A stretch of 64,000 bases of DNA from a cyanobacterium endosymbiont of Rhopalodia gibberula. Lineage in GTDB: Bacteria; Cyanobacteriota; Cyanobacteriia; Cyanobacteriales; Microcystaceae. Positions 10,040 through 22,561 of the stretch are shown piece by piece (position 1 is the stretch's first letter; each line of letters begins with the position of its first letter). Under the pieces are notes generated by a model that was not told the DNA's origin, did no database searches, and worked only from the letters and a program-made list of their open reading frames with translations. The position numbers were made by a program, and so were the translations under genes. Where the stretch lies: positions 2,889,740 to 2,953,739 of the forward strand of contig NZ_AP018341.1 of NCBI RefSeq assembly GCF_003574135.1, written 5' to 3'.

Positions 10040-11491
10040 TTAAGATTGAGATTTTCCGTCTTTCTTATCAGAAGGAATATCAATAAAAACTCGATCTCCT
10101 GCATTTAACCCAGAAAGAATTTCGGTTTTTTTATCTAAAACCATACCGATAGTAACAGGTTTAAATTGAGGGTTATTGTCTTGATTAGGAACCATGACTC
10201 CCATTTTCCCTTCTTGGGTAACGATAGCTATCGTGGGAACCACTAGAGCATTACTCAGTTGCTTTCCTAAAAAAGTAACATCTACATTCATTTTAGATTT
10301 AAGTTCATCTCTTCCTGTCACCAACCCGACAGTGACCTCAAAGGAAGTGACGTTGCGGTCAATAATTGCTTCTGGGGCAATACGAATCACTTTTCCTTGA
10401 AACATTTTATCAGGATAGGCATCAGCAATCACTTTTACCGGCTGTCCTAATTCTAACATCCCCAAATCCATCTCTGGAACTTTGGCTACTACTTCTAACC
10501 CTCGCGCCAAAGCCAAGATGGAAGTAGGTGCCGAGGTAGTTGGGGTGACAAATGCGCCAACATTAGCATATTTTCGGGTGATAATTCCGTCAAAAGGAGC
10601 GCGAATAGCTGTGTCTTGGAATTGAATCATCCTTCTTTCTAATTCTGCTTTAGCGGCAGTGACAGAAGCTTCTAGGCGACTGATTTCAGCCTGAGCTGTT
10701 TTTTTTCGTTCTTCAAAAGCAATTTTTGCTTCAGTGGCGGCAGCTTGAGATCGGATAATATCCTGTTGTAGTTGACTAATCTCTGGGTTAGCTGTGTTTT
10801 GGGCTTGTTCGAGCCGTTGAGTAATTTCGAGCAAATTTGCTTCGGCATTATGATAGTCGCTAATCACTTCATCAAAACTATCGTGGGTAATTGCCCCTTC
10901 TTTCATTAATTCTTCATTGCGCTTGACGCGCGAAGCTGCCAATTGAGTACGAGAACGAGCAGCCAATATTTGTGCCTTAATTTGTTCAATATATCTTGGG
11001 ATTCTCTGTTGAGCTCGTGCTAGATTCGCTTGAGTTTCTTCAAGTTGAGCTTCAGCTTGAATAAGTCGGGTTTGAGCTTGGTTAATTTCACTAGGGATAG
11101 TAATTTTAGCTGCTTCGAGTTCAGCGACCGCTTTTTGAAAATTCGCTTGAGCTTGTTTTCCTTCGGCTTGAACCTCTGTGTTTTCCATGACTGCGAGAAC
11201 TTGCCCTTGTTTAACAGACATTCCCTGTTGTACCAATAATTTCAGTAGTCTCCCTGGATTTTTCGGACTAAGATTAACACTCTCAATAGGTTCGAGTGTT
11301 CCACTTGCTTCAATTTCTACTGCCAAGGTTTCCCGTTTGACCAGAACGGTTAAGTCATTCAGTTCAATTTCGGCAGTTGGGGTTTCAACGATTTTGTAGG
11401 TCATACCACCAACCAAGATGATGCCCCCAGTCATCAGGGCTAAAATCAGAGGGAGTGGATTGTTTAACTTACCAATTACAGGAACTTCCAT
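10040..11491 (-). CDS. MacA/HlyD-type periplasmic membrane-fusion protein
   Basis: Adaptor of a tripartite export system, anchored in the inner membrane and bridging the periplasm. From the chosen start (MEVPVIGKLNNPLPLILALM) it has an N-terminal transmembrane helix, a split lipoyl-like domain (NPGRLLKLLVQQGMSVKQGQ and later IRAPFDGIITRKYANVG), a roughly 200-residue Ala/Glu/Gln-rich coiled-coil hairpin between them, and a beta-barrel C-terminal part. The frame stays open upstream to 11608, but the start at 11491 fits the family and the extra 39 residues are not conserved-looking. It is upstream of the permease gene on the same strand and they probably form one operon, now lacking an ATPase gene. 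Confidence 0.88.
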   Translation of the reverse strand: MEVPVIGKLNNPLPLILALMTGGIILVGGMTYKIVETPTAEIELNDLTVLVKRETLAVEIEASGTLEPIESVNLSPKNPGRLLKLLVQQGMSVKQGQVLAVMENTEVQAEGKQAQANFQKAVAELEAAKITIPSEINQAQTRLIQAEAQLEETQANLARAQQRIPRYIEQIKAQILAARSRTQLAASRVKRNEELMKEGAITHDSFDEVISDYHNAEANLLEITQRLEQAQNTANPEISQLQQDIIRSQAAATEAKIAFEERKKTAQAEISRLEASVTAAKAELERRMIQFQDTAIRAPFDGIITRKYANVGAFVTPTTSAPTSILALARGLEVVAKVPEMDLGMLELGQPVKVIADAYPDKMFQGKVIRIAPEAIIDRNVTSFEVTVGLVTGRDELKSKMNVDVTFLGKQLSNALVVPTIAIVTQEGKMGVMVPNQDNNPQFKPVTIGMVLDKKTEILSGLNAGDRVFIDIPSDKKDGKSQS

Positions 11492-11700
11492 AGGGACTAC
11501 TAGTACAAAAACAAATGAAAGATAAAGAGTTGTCCCCACTATACTAACGTTTCTCCTATTCTTCTCCTTGATAACACAACAAACCTTGCTCAAGAGACTT
11601 TTTAGCAATCAACTTTAAGGGACGGTTAATCACTAGTTAACATTTTTTAAGTTTTTTTTAAAAAAATTTAAAAATTAATTGTGTTTTTTTGGACAAAGAA

Positions 11701-11730
11701 AAAGAGACATTCAAAAGAACATCTCTCTTT
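11701..11730 (-). terminator. Probable groEL2 terminator
   Basis: On the minus strand AAAGAGA and TCTCTTT pair around a 16-base loop and are followed by TTCTTTG, a T-rich run. It lies 42 bases past the groEL stop. The stem is short, so confidence is moderate. Confidence 0.5.
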
Positions 11731-11771
11731 AGAAAATTATGTAAGATGGGAAACCTTGAGGGCTCAGGGAA

Positions 11772-13457
<1,686 letters not shown>

Positions 13458-13734
13458 GATTTTTTCTTAGGTACTTTGGTGACTCTCGATACTGACAACT
13501 CACCTAATTCAGAAAGCTTCAGGTGAGCTATGCCGCTACGCCTACTTGTAAAATATCAAGGGTACAGAGTTAGCTGTTTATGCCAATACTTGTACCGATG
13601 TTTTAACTTTAATGCGCAGTGCTTTACACTCAGAACTAGTTTTAGAGTCATAAACCCAAATTCTTTAGTTTGAATTGAACAAGGTTGTCCTGAGTGAATA
13701 TTTTTCGGGACGGTTTGACCCTACTTATGTCAAT

Positions 13735-13761
13735 TTAGCACTCAATAGGAGTGAGTGCTAA
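13735..13761 (-). promoter_or_regulatory. CIRCE operator (HrcA site)
   Basis: TTAGCACTC, nine bases, GAGTGCTAA: an exact CIRCE inverted repeat. On the minus strand a TTGACA hexamer begins two bases downstream of the element (13728-13733), so HrcA bound here could overlap a promoter for groEL2, although no convincing -10 box follows it. The leader to the groEL start is long (about 275 bases) and contains no recognisable groES remnant. Confidence 0.93.
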
Positions 13762-13994
13762 CAATTTCGTCATTGAAATAAAAATTGTCTGGATTTTCTG
13801 ATAACTGGGGGAGGGATTTCCTCACCCTTACTGTAGAGATAACGGAACACGATGAGGGGATAGCAATAGAGGAGAAAGAGTTAATCTCTAAATATTTTTT
13901 TGCAAACCTGTAGCACATACCTTACTTTTGCAAAGAGAATACCTCAATCTTCATCAAATTTTTCAAAGTTTCGAGTAATAGTTTTTAACGCTTC

Positions 13995-14285
13995 AAGGAG
14001 TTTTCATATTTGTTTAGTTAGGGTTTTCTCCGATCTGAGATTTGAATAAGTCAATCACATTTCTTAAAATCTTTGGTAATCTCATCTTGTACAGATTTAT
14101 CTTCGGAGTTGTTGAGAACAATCACTTGTGTATAAAAAACTTTAGACAGACTCAACTTAAGATTTAAACAATTTAGTTATGTTAAACAACCGACGATTCT
14201 CAGCGGTTCTCGTGGCATAAATTTTTCCTTCTTGTTCCCAACAATAAAAGGTTTTCGTATTCACCCTTAACAGTTTAGTAGTTTC
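13995..14285 (-). mobile_element. IS607-type serine recombinase (TnpA) fossil
   Basis: On the minus strand the translation gives a MerR-like helix-turn-helix, TKTFYCWEQEGKIYATRTAE then NRRLFNITKLF, typical of the IS607 transposase N-terminus. It is followed after a stop by VIVLNNSEDKSVQDEITKDF, which matches the end of the recombinase domain. The catalytic-serine segment between these parts is missing, so an internal deletion has joined them. No TnpB gene, start codon or intact element ends are visible. Family assignment rests on motif memory, not a search. Confidence 0.7.
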
Positions 14286-15772
14286 CCTAATAAAAATAAG
14301 ATTATTCATCACAATAATAAATTATGTTTAAAACAACAATGGGAAAACCTAAAACTAATATTCTTCTAGTCTTTATTGTTTTTATAGTATCTTTAGTTTG
14401 GTCAGAAATTAGTAAGGTATACTTAATTTAGGCTTATGTACCATTTATTGTGACCTAGACTTGGTTGTTCTTCAACAATTGATTTAATTATGTAAATATC
14501 TATAGATAATTAGAGAGTATGTAAGAGTATTAAAAATTGCTATTTTATAAAAAATATGTAAATTGAAATATAGTAATGTATGACTACATTAACTGTTAAC
14601 TTTATTTGTTTAAAAAACAATTTATATATAAAAATATTTACTATATGTTAATTAAACAATTAGTTGCAATAACAATTTCTACATTTTTTCTTCAATACTT
14701 ATAGAATATAAAATAATTTTTGTGCAATTAATTTTAGTTATTTAATTAAATTTTTAGCATTCTAAATTTAGAAATATCTACTTAATTTTTTTAATCCTTA
14801 CTTCTCTAGGAGAGTTAGAAATAATGACTTCAGTTCCCAAAAACTTACATAAGGTAAACACTATCTATATTTACTCCAAGTTTGACTAACCAATTTTTAT
14901 AGATTAAAATTATCTACTTACTTGAATTGTTGACTATCAATTGACTTTATGAGACGAATTAATCCTGGATTATAACTATTATTTTTCTATCTAAACCTTT
15001 TATAATTTAGTTATTTTAGGTATCTTCGAGGTAGTAGAACTTTATGATTAAAAACTCTATGATGGAATAAATAAAAGACTTTCAATCGTAGAAATATTAA
15101 ATACTTCAATATAATTGATAAATTATTTTTACTAAATTCTTCTAAAACTATATATAATTTATATAAATTTATTAAAGTCTATACCAAGATCTTATTATTT
15201 TAATAATGTTAATCTACAATCTATCTAACTATTAATGACTTTATTAAGTTTTTATAAATTTATCGATAATAATTATTTCTTTTTTGAAAAAATTTTTTTT
15301 GAAAAAATAACAACTTTTTACTGTACTTATAATCACTAGTTTTCCTTTAGTTTATTTAAAACTATTTAAGGATATATAAATAGTCTATAAAACCTCTAAT
15401 AAAGTAACATTCTATAATCTTTGATTATTTTCTAGATAAATATCTTCTCAATTATCTTTTTATAACTATCAAGTATTGGCGACAACCACCTTGATCTATC
15501 TTAACTTATTATCTATAGATACTGCTTTTTTAAAGACTTACTCTTGGGCAATATCCCTCAGAATAATTAGTATTTTTTCTTCTAAAAAATAAATTTAGTA
15601 AGCAATTTTATGTGAAAAATACACTTAATGGACTGATAACGCGAGCTTCACTCATCAAGTCATAAATTCTTGATTAAGAGCTGCTGCAATACTCTGTGAT
15701 GGTATGTAATAAATACTAATTTATGATTACAATAAAACATGATTTTTTAAAAAAATTCACGTTAAATTAATT
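14286..15772. other. AT-rich spacer, 1.5 kb
   Basis: No credible gene. A 35-codon frame at 14334-14441 (+) has one hydrophobic stretch (NILLVFIVFIVSLVW) and could be a tiny membrane peptide, but chance hydrophobic frames are expected in AT-rich DNA. Nothing else identified. Confidence 0.5.
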
Positions 15773-16264
15773 ATGTCTGAACTAATTTGGTTAGGTATTG
15801 ATCCAGGATTAGCTATTCTGGGATGGGCAATTTTACAACAAACAAAATCAAATCATCCTCTATTGATTGACTATGGAATTATTGAAACTTCAAAAACTTT
15901 ATCAACTTCTCAACGATTAGTAGAAATTGAACAAGATTTAGTAGGATTAGTCCGAGAATTTACCCCCAATAGAATTGCTATTGAGATGCCCTATTTTAAC
16001 CGTAAAATTAAAGCTGCAGGTGGTGTAATGCAAGCTCTAGGAGTGGTTAATTTAGTCAGTTATCGTGAAGTGAAAATCGAGCCGATCTTTCTTCATCAAT
16101 CGAGTTGGAAATGCCATTTAGGAAACGGACGAGCTACCAAAAAAGAAGTGGCCCACATGGTAAGTCATTTATTTGGGTTAGAATTTCTTCCCATTGATGA
16201 TAGTGTGGATGCAATTGCCATTGCCTATGCGGCTTTATGTGGACTAACCAATAATATTAAATAA
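15773..16264 (+). CDS. ruvC: Holliday junction resolvase RuvC
   Basis: Endonuclease that cuts four-way junctions at the end of homologous recombination, acting with RuvAB. The 163 residues are of normal length. The RNase H-like active site is visible: Asp10 in LGIDPGLAILGW, Glu71 in IAIEMPYF, and the C-terminal acidic pair in DDSVDAIAIAYAA (Asp143 and Asp146). The end overlaps the convergent nitrilase-family gene by eight bases. RecA is encoded about 1.7 kb further on the opposite strand, so two recombination genes are kept close together. Confidence 0.93.
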   Translation: MSELIWLGIDPGLAILGWAILQQTKSNHPLLIDYGIIETSKTLSTSQRLVEIEQDLVGLVREFTPNRIAIEMPYFNRKIKAAGGVMQALGVVNLVSYREVKIEPIFLHQSSWKCHLGNGRATKKEVAHMVSHLFGLEFLPIDDSVDAIAIAYAALCGLTNNIK

Positions 16265-17075
16265 AGACACGATGTTGCAGAGAAGGCATTTGTCTACGTA
16301 CCTGTTGAATACGGAAAGGGTCAATTTCTGCAATCACCATTCCTTCTTCTTGTCCTGCATCAGCTAAAATTGTCCCCCAGGGATCGACAATACAAGCATG
16401 TCCATGAGTATACCGTCGTTCGTAATGATTTCCAGTTTGAGCAGGGGCGATCACGTAACAGGTATTTTCAATAGCTCTAGCTTGAAGTAATACCTTCCAG
16501 TGATCTTTGCCTGTAAAGGCGGTAAAAGCGGCGGGAATAAACAGAACATCAGCCCCCTGATGAGATAGATGACGGTAAATTTCAGGAAAGCGGACATCGT
16601 AGCAAATAGAAATACCTAAATTACCGAACTGCTCGGAAGGATAGATATTAGGCAAATTTTGTCCCGCCATTACCGTACTTGACTCGCGATATGTATTACC
16701 ATCAGGAACATCTACATCAAACAGATGAACTTTTTGATAACGGGCGACTTCTGTTCCAGAAGAATCCACTAAGATGGCAGTGTTGTAAGCTTTTGTAGAA
16801 TCCCCTTCCACAGGCACGGGAAAACCTCCCCCCAAAATTGTAATTTGAAAGCGTTGTGCCATAGTCTTGAGAAATTTTTGAGATTTTTCGTTAACGACTT
16901 TCGCTTCCTTTAATTTTTCTTCTTCTTTACCCAAAAATGCAAAATTTTCTGGTAGTCCAATTAACTCAGCTCCCCGACGCACAGCCAATTCGATTAGTTC
17001 TTCGGCCTCAGCTAAGTTCTTTTGAAGATTAGGCTGACTAGTCATTTGAATAGCTGCAGCAAGATAGGATTTCAT
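16257..17075 (-). CDS. Carbon-nitrogen hydrolase, Nit1/deaminated-glutathione amidase type
   Basis: A 272-residue nitrilase-superfamily amidase. The catalytic triad is visible: Glu in GLPENFAFLG, Lys in QKVHLFDVDVPDG, and Cys in ISICYDVRFPE. The combination KVHLFDVDVPDG with ICYDVRFPE is typical of the Nit1 branch, whose known role is metabolite repair, removing the amide from deaminated glutathione; that substrate is inferred by family. The frame is open to 17129, but the start at 17075 (MKSYLAAAIQMTSQ) gives the usual N-terminal strand. It probably shares a transcript with the LapA-domain gene just upstream. Confidence 0.88.
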   Translation of the reverse strand: MKSYLAAAIQMTSQPNLQKNLAEAEELIELAVRRGAELIGLPENFAFLGKEEEKLKEAKVVNEKSQKFLKTMAQRFQITILGGGFPVPVEGDSTKAYNTAILVDSSGTEVARYQKVHLFDVDVPDGNTYRESSTVMAGQNLPNIYPSEQFGNLGISICYDVRFPEIYRHLSHQGADVLFIPAAFTAFTGKDHWKVLLQARAIENTCYVIAPAQTGNHYERRYTHGHACIVDPWGTILADAGQEEGMVIAEIDPFRIQQVRRQMPSLQHRVFI

Positions 17076-17135
17076 CAGTTCCGTTAATAATATTGTGGAT
17101 GCAACGCAGATTTCTATTTTAACTTTCAAAGTTCT

Positions 17136-17840
17136 TTATATCCAATCTTGATCTTCTTCTTGATCAGAATTGGAAGACTCTTGATCCTTACGATAAGGAG
17201 GAGTCAAAACGCGGTAACTAGCATCATAAACTTGATCGACTGTTTCATTTTTCGACTCAAGAGTCTCCTGCTTTTTTGGGGGAAGTTCAACCGATTTTTG
17301 AAACAGTGAATTGTCTTCAGAGTCGTGGAGTTCACGGTATGTGTAGGAATAAATTGAGCCTTGACGAGAGGCTTTTCTAGGGGACTGTTGAACCTCAAAA
17401 CCTGTTGCCCGCTCCTCCTCTTGTAGTTTTCGTTCTAATTTTTCACGGATAAATGTGGGTTTTGTCGGTGGTTCTTCAATATCCCAACCATCTTCTTCCT
17501 CAAAGTCTTCTTCTATTTTTCCCCAATTCCTTTGAGATGTTTTTCCCCAGTCGATTTTTTTTGAAGAAGGGGAGGACTCTGGGAGTTGAGAGGATTGAGG
17601 AGGAAAGGTAGAGTTTCTAGAAGACAATGATGAAGAAAAATGATTGAGAAATTGTATGATCAAACTGGTTAAAATTCCGAAAACAATAAATAAAATTACC
17701 CAAATTCCCATAGGCAATGTTAGAGTGAATAAGGCAGTATTAGCACTTACTCCTAAAAAATAAAGAGTTACAGTCTGCTGATTTTGAATAAGAAAAACAA
17801 CAGTTAAAACTAAAATTAATAACGGTAATAATAACTTCAT
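17136..17840 (-). CDS. LapA-domain (DUF1049) membrane protein
   Basis: A 234-residue protein with two N-terminal transmembrane helices (about 3-19 and 41-64). The first contains LIQNQQTVTLYFLG, the signature of the LapA/DUF1049 family. LapA proteins take part in envelope lipopolysaccharide assembly in other bacteria; a role here is only inferred. The remaining 160 residues are polar and low in complexity (Ser, Glu, Lys, Pro), predicted to be a disordered cytoplasmic tail, a common layout in cyanobacterial members. It is followed by the nitrilase-family gene on the same strand. Confidence 0.8.
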   Translation of the reverse strand: MKLLLPLLILVLTVVFLIQNQQTVTLYFLGVSANTALFTLTLPMGIWVILFIVFGILTSLIIQFLNHFSSSLSSRNSTFPPQSSQLPESSPSSKKIDWGKTSQRNWGKIEEDFEEEDGWDIEEPPTKPTFIREKLERKLQEEERATGFEVQQSPRKASRQGSIYSYTYRELHDSEDNSLFQKSVELPPKKQETLESKNETVDQVYDASYRVLTPPYRKDQESSNSDQEEDQDWI

Positions 17841-17933
17841 CTGATATGATTATTGAATAATAAGGTTACCGACCAGAAAGGTGAGCAAGAGCTTTACCCA
17901 CCCTATCTTTAATATTATTTAATTTTAGTTTTT

Positions 17934-18977
17934 TTATTCTTCTTCATCGGTTTTGGAACTAGCAAAACTGAGAGAACCTAATTCAAGTCTTTCTCGAACT
18001 TGCTGCTCGATAGTTTCCGCAATTTTGAGATTCTCTTCAAGATATTTAACCGCATTGTCTCGCCCCTGAGAGATGTTATCGCCATTGTAGCTATACCATG
18101 CCCCTTTACGACTGATGACATCGGTTTGTTCAGCTAAATCTAACATACAGCCCATGCTAGAAATTCCCTTACCAAAGATGATATCAAATTCAGCAATGCG
18201 AAAAGGGGGAGCGACTTTATTTTTAGCGACTTTAACCTTAGCTCGAATTCCGTACTCTCCTTCATTACCTTTTTTGAGAGTTTGAATACGGCGAATATCT
18301 AAACGGATTGAGGCATAAAATTTCAGAGCGTTTCCTCCTGTAGTAACTTCAGGACTACCATAGGTAATTCCTATCTTTTGACGTAGTTGGTTCAGAAAAA
18401 TAACGACACAACCTGATTTTCCAATATTTCCGGCAATTTTCCGTAAAGCTTTACTCATAAGGCGAGCTTGTAACCCCACCTGGGTGTCCCCCATTTCTCC
18501 TTCAATTTCAGCACGGGGAACTAAAGCGGCCACAGAATCTATCACAACTATATCAACAGCAGCGGATCTAACCAATTGATCAACAATTTCTAAGGCTGAT
18601 TCTCCGGTATCAGGTTGAGCAACGAGCAAATTCCCAATATCTACCCCTAACGCATTGGAATAGGTAGGATCGAGGGCGTGTTCTGCATCGACGAAAGCCG
18701 CTACTCCTCCGGCTTTTTGAACTTCAGCAATCGCATGGAGAGCGAGGGTAGTTTTCCCAGAGCTTTCAGGACCATAAATCTCAATTACTCGTCCTTGAGG
18801 GAATCCTCCTCCTAGGGCTAAATCTAACGTTAATGCTCCACTGGGGATGGTTTCCACCCGCATCTGAGTTGCATCCCCTAGGCGCATGATGGAGCCTTTC
18901 CCGAAACTTCGTTCAATTTGATTGAGAACTAAGCCTAGAGCTTTTTCTTTGTCAGGATTATTTGTTATAATAGTCAT
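17934..18977 (-). CDS. recA: Recombinase RecA
   Basis: DNA strand-exchange ATPase and LexA co-protease. It is complete at 347 residues: Walker A GPESSGKT at 69-76, the Walker B strand [17 protein letters not shown], loop L2 region (STGG-type [17 protein letters not shown]), and a C-terminal acidic tail ending SSKTDEEE. The start at 18977 gives the family N-terminus ([20 protein letters not shown]). Some strongly reduced endosymbionts lose recA; its retention together with ruvC means recombination is still available and could be driving deletions between repeats here. A candidate promoter lies 54 to 82 bases upstream. Confidence 0.96.
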   Translation of the reverse strand: MTIITNNPDKEKALGLVLNQIERSFGKGSIMRLGDATQMRVETIPSGALTLDLALGGGFPQGRVIEIYGPESSGKTTLALHAIAEVQKAGGVAAFVDAEHALDPTYSNALGVDIGNLLVAQPDTGESALEIVDQLVRSAAVDIVVIDSVAALVPRAEIEGEMGDTQVGLQARLMSKALRKIAGNIGKSGCVVIFLNQLRQKIGITYGSPEVTTGGNALKFYASIRLDIRRIQTLKKGNEGEYGIRAKVKVAKNKVAPPFRIAEFDIIFGKGISSMGCMLDLAEQTDVISRKGAWYSYNGDNISQGRDNAVKYLEENLKIAETIEQQVRERLELGSLSFASSKTDEEE

Positions 18978-19030
18978 TAACGCCTCAAAAAGTTTTTAGA
19001 CAAAAATTTATAGTACAAGAATATTCGTCC

Positions 19031-19059
19031 ATTGTAGCTGTTTTTTGTGACAGCTGACA
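19031..19059 (-). promoter_or_regulatory. Candidate recA promoter with overlapping inverted repeat
   Basis: Minus strand: TGTCAG (19054-19059), 17 bases, TACAAT (19031-19036), 54 bases before the recA ATG. The spacer holds an inverted repeat AGCTGT / ACAGCT (19036-19041 and 19050-19055) that could be an operator. It does not match a LexA box I would name with confidence. Confidence 0.45.
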
Positions 19060-22000
19060 TTAAGTATGACAATTTTATTATAGTTTTTGTTATTTAAAGT
19101 GATATTGAAAATAATTATAATTTTGAAATTATTGGGTAACAGATAGATCACAGATATCTTCAAAAGCCTCTAATAAATTAGAACTAAATAAAAGGCTAGT
19201 CATTTGCTGTTCTGTTATTAAAATAGACTATACTGAATTACCTTAGTTTTTTTTAAAAAAAAAGTATATGATTAATCATTTGGATAGTATTTTCATTTAC
19301 TAATTCTTAAAATTTAAGTTTATATAATTCCCTTCTGTATACGCTCTTTTATTCAAAACATATTCAGTATGTTTAATTTAGTAAGGTATTTCTAATATTT
19401 GATACATTTGAGATAAATATTGTGCAAGGCAATGGAATAAAATCTCGCAAAAATATAAAAGTAGATAAAAATTATAAGCTCTAATAATAGATAAATTCTT
19501 AATAAATAAAAAGATATGTTAGCTAGCACTTTTTTGCCTAAGATATGTACAAGTAAGTAGTTTAAATAACGACTTTTATTGAAGAAACTAGATTTTATTT
19601 ATGTAAATCTTAATATTTTACTTTGGTCACTTTCTAAGATAGATAAAAGTTAGCTTTAAGAAGCTAATATTCAGGTAAAAATATTTTACTTTGATTCTAT
19701 CAGATAGTAGATACTGTAAACATATTAAAATATGAGGTAAATATTTATCATAAAGTCTATGATATTTAATTTTTTATATAGTAGTTATCAAGAGTGTCGC
19801 TATTTGCAATTCCAATTTTTTTTATAAATAAATCTAAAAGACAATATTTTGCAGAATTACTACGAATCTTCAGAGATAAAAAAAGAGTTCACTTATGTTC
19901 ACTGTTTAACAGTGATAAATCAATAGATTGAGATATCTTTGGTCAAGATAGTGATTGTTACAAAATAAAGAGGACTTGATGATTGAAAGAATAAGGAAGG
20001 TTTTAATCTAAACAAATATATTTATCGTACTTGATATCTTTAGACTTAAATCTATGAACTTTAAGAAGAGTCACTTTCTGTAACAAATATTTTTCAATAG
20101 CTCCACAATGGTTGATATCTATAAACTTACTGGGAATTAGCTATCCTGCGATTTTTCCTTATTTTATCCCAAAATAACAAATACGAAGAAATTAACAGTA
20201 TAATTCAGCTAAGCTACTCATCTGAGTGTAACAATTAACTTAATTAACTGTTACAACCATATTTTATTATCAGGTTTTATGTGGTGATGGCGCACATAAG
20301 GAGAGTTATGAATAATTAAATTGAAGCGATTAGATTGGTGTCTTGGTGAAGATAGTTTAGTAAAATTTACAATTTTAAATTTAAAGAAATATCTTCCCAA
20401 GATTACTTAGCACTCCATATTTTATATTTTAACTAAATTTAGAAGTACAGAAAAACAAGAACTTGTTTAATAAAAATTAAATATAAATATTTGGAAAATC
20501 TAATTTATAAATCAAATAACAATAGAAATTTAGCATATTTTTGTGTACTAATCGTATTAATTATTTATTAACATAAAATAATTATTTACTTTTAATTTTT
20601 TTTTGAGCTATTCACTCTCTAGTTTGTTTTTGTTCTCTTCTTATAAGATAGCTATTTAAACTTTACCAAAATATATTAAAATCTTTATTTTAAAAAAATA
20701 AAATCTTATAATGTAATTGATGGGCAAAATTGTTATTTCTTGATTGCTTAAAATAGGTAAATAAATAACTTTTACGACAAATAGTATTGATATCATTAGT
20801 ATGGACAATAGAAAAATTGAGATAGTGAACTAAATTGCCTTTAAGACATAAATTAAGATTAATTTTTATTGAGTTTTTTAAATGTTTTATTTTTTATAGA
20901 TTGGGGCACAATCTGATTAATTAATAGTATTATATACTGTTTTTTAAAGATAAAAATCTGTACTAATTTTACTTAACTACATTAATGATACTAAGTCAGA
21001 TAAGCCTAATAAAAATTTTAGAAAAGTTCTAATAACATTAGCAAATCCAAATCCAATAAAATTAGGGATTTCAACCTTATTAGTACAATAAGGAATGACT
21101 AAGCACCAAGAAAGGATAAAAGTAAGCTAAAACTCAATATAATTTGAGGAAAATAATTATAAAAATTGAACATCATAATAACTAGTTAATTATTTTTTAA
21201 TTTTAGACAAAAAAATAATTAACATTGAAAATATTTATTTTCTATTTTTGCAGTTATTTCTTTTAAAGAAACCTTATTTAATTGATTAGAGTTAACTATT
21301 TTAATATTTTCAACTTCAGATCAATACTTGATTATTGAATAATAAAAAAATATTTAATATCAAAAATATTATCTAATTTTTTTTATAAAAATTAATTATT
21401 GCAACTTAGAAAATAATGTGATTGAAAAAATAAATGTTCGGAAAATAAATATGATATGCTTAAATTGTCTTTTTAAAAAGAAAACTTATGAAGTATATAA
21501 ATATTAGCAAATAAAGTAAACTGAGCTACAATAAATCTGTCCACAAGGGGTTTTCCTTAAAAAGATTAGATATTTTTTTTGTAAAAAACTTCTTATAGTC
21601 ATCTATTATAACTTTTCTCAAAGTATTTAAATATCTTTTTGAAAGACAGAGAATAATTAGTACAGGTTTAGATTTTAACAACATTAAACTTACTTAAAAT
21701 TAATACTTAACAGATATCGTTAAATCACCGTTAAAAACTAGATAAAAAAATCTAATAAAAAACATAAAATATAAAACATTAAGCTTTAATTTAAGCTACT
21801 AACTGTTAATTTTAAAAATTAATCATGTAAAAGTGTTCAGGAGATTTTTATTGTATTTTAGCTTTAGTTTTTTTTAAAAGCTTGCCTATTGAACTCATTT
21901 ATCTATCAATAGAGAGAACTCTAAAATTTATGGAAATGTTAGAGACTATGCTAAGATGCACTTATGAGAATTACTCTCGTAAGTTATTGACAAGAACTTT

Positions 22001-22175
22001 TAGCGAATTTAACTTCTTAGACCCTTTCTGTTTCTTTAGGACCACATCTATGCCTCAATATGAATAAAGCTAAACCCTGCTTAAGACACAAAATCATTAG
22101 ATTAAAAGTTTACATAACATTAATCAGAACTCAAAGTTAAAAATATTGCATTTTCTTGATAAACGAGGATATTGT
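19060..22175. other. Long AT-rich spacer, 3.1 kb, nothing identified
   Basis: The longest gene-free stretch here. I found no fragment matching a known family on either strand. A 61-codon frame at 21882-22067 (+) starting MPIELIYLSIERTLKF has slightly higher GC than its surroundings and could be a remnant, but it has no recognisable domain. A Shine-Dalgarno-like GAGG at about 22165 belongs to the next gene. Confidence 0.6.
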
Positions 22176-22490
22176 ATGAAGACACAAGAAATACTGAGCC
22201 GATATGCCGCTGGACAAAGAGATTTTAGAAACATTAATCTAATTGCTGCTAATTTGAGAAGTGTAAACTTAAGTGGGGCTAATTTAAGTGGTGCAGATCT
22301 TAGAGGGGCTAATTTAACCGGGGCTAATTTAAGTCATGTTAATCTTACTCAGGCAACCTTAACAGGAGCCAATTTAACCTTAACCAATTTGACTTCAGCT
22401 AATCTTAGTGCAATTGATTTAAGTAATGTAAATCTAAGCAATGCTTACCTCAATGATGCTATTATGCCTAATCAAATAAGTTCTACTTAA
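22176..22490 (+). CDS. Small pentapeptide-repeat protein
   Basis: 104 residues. After a short head ([17 protein letters not shown]) there are about 14 tandem pentapeptides of the A(N/D)Lxx form, for example [20 protein letters not shown], which should fold as a right-handed quadrilateral beta helix. The function of such cyanobacterial proteins is unknown. The start at 22176 is chosen over an in-frame upstream extension because it has a GAGG ribosome site at the right distance and begins the conserved head. It lies 71 bases before rpsU on the same strand. Confidence 0.85.
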   Translation: MKTQEILSRYAAGQRDFRNINLIAANLRSVNLSGANLSGADLRGANLTGANLSHVNLTQATLTGANLTLTNLTSANLSAIDLSNVNLSNAYLNDAIMPNQISST

Positions 22491-22561
22491 AATCCATCAA
22501 TAATGTTAGTATTGACTCATATCGACCTAGTAATCGTACACAGTTAACTGAGGATATAATA

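Noticed and set aside
13520-13545. GAGCTATGCCGCTACGCCTAC in the groEL2 leader as a possible repeat family member
   Set aside because: Only one copy seen in the window, so repeat status cannot be supported.
14334-14441. 35-codon frame with a hydrophobic helix, possibly a small photosystem or cytochrome subunit
   Set aside because: Does not match any small photosynthetic subunit I can recall; such frames arise easily in AT-rich DNA.
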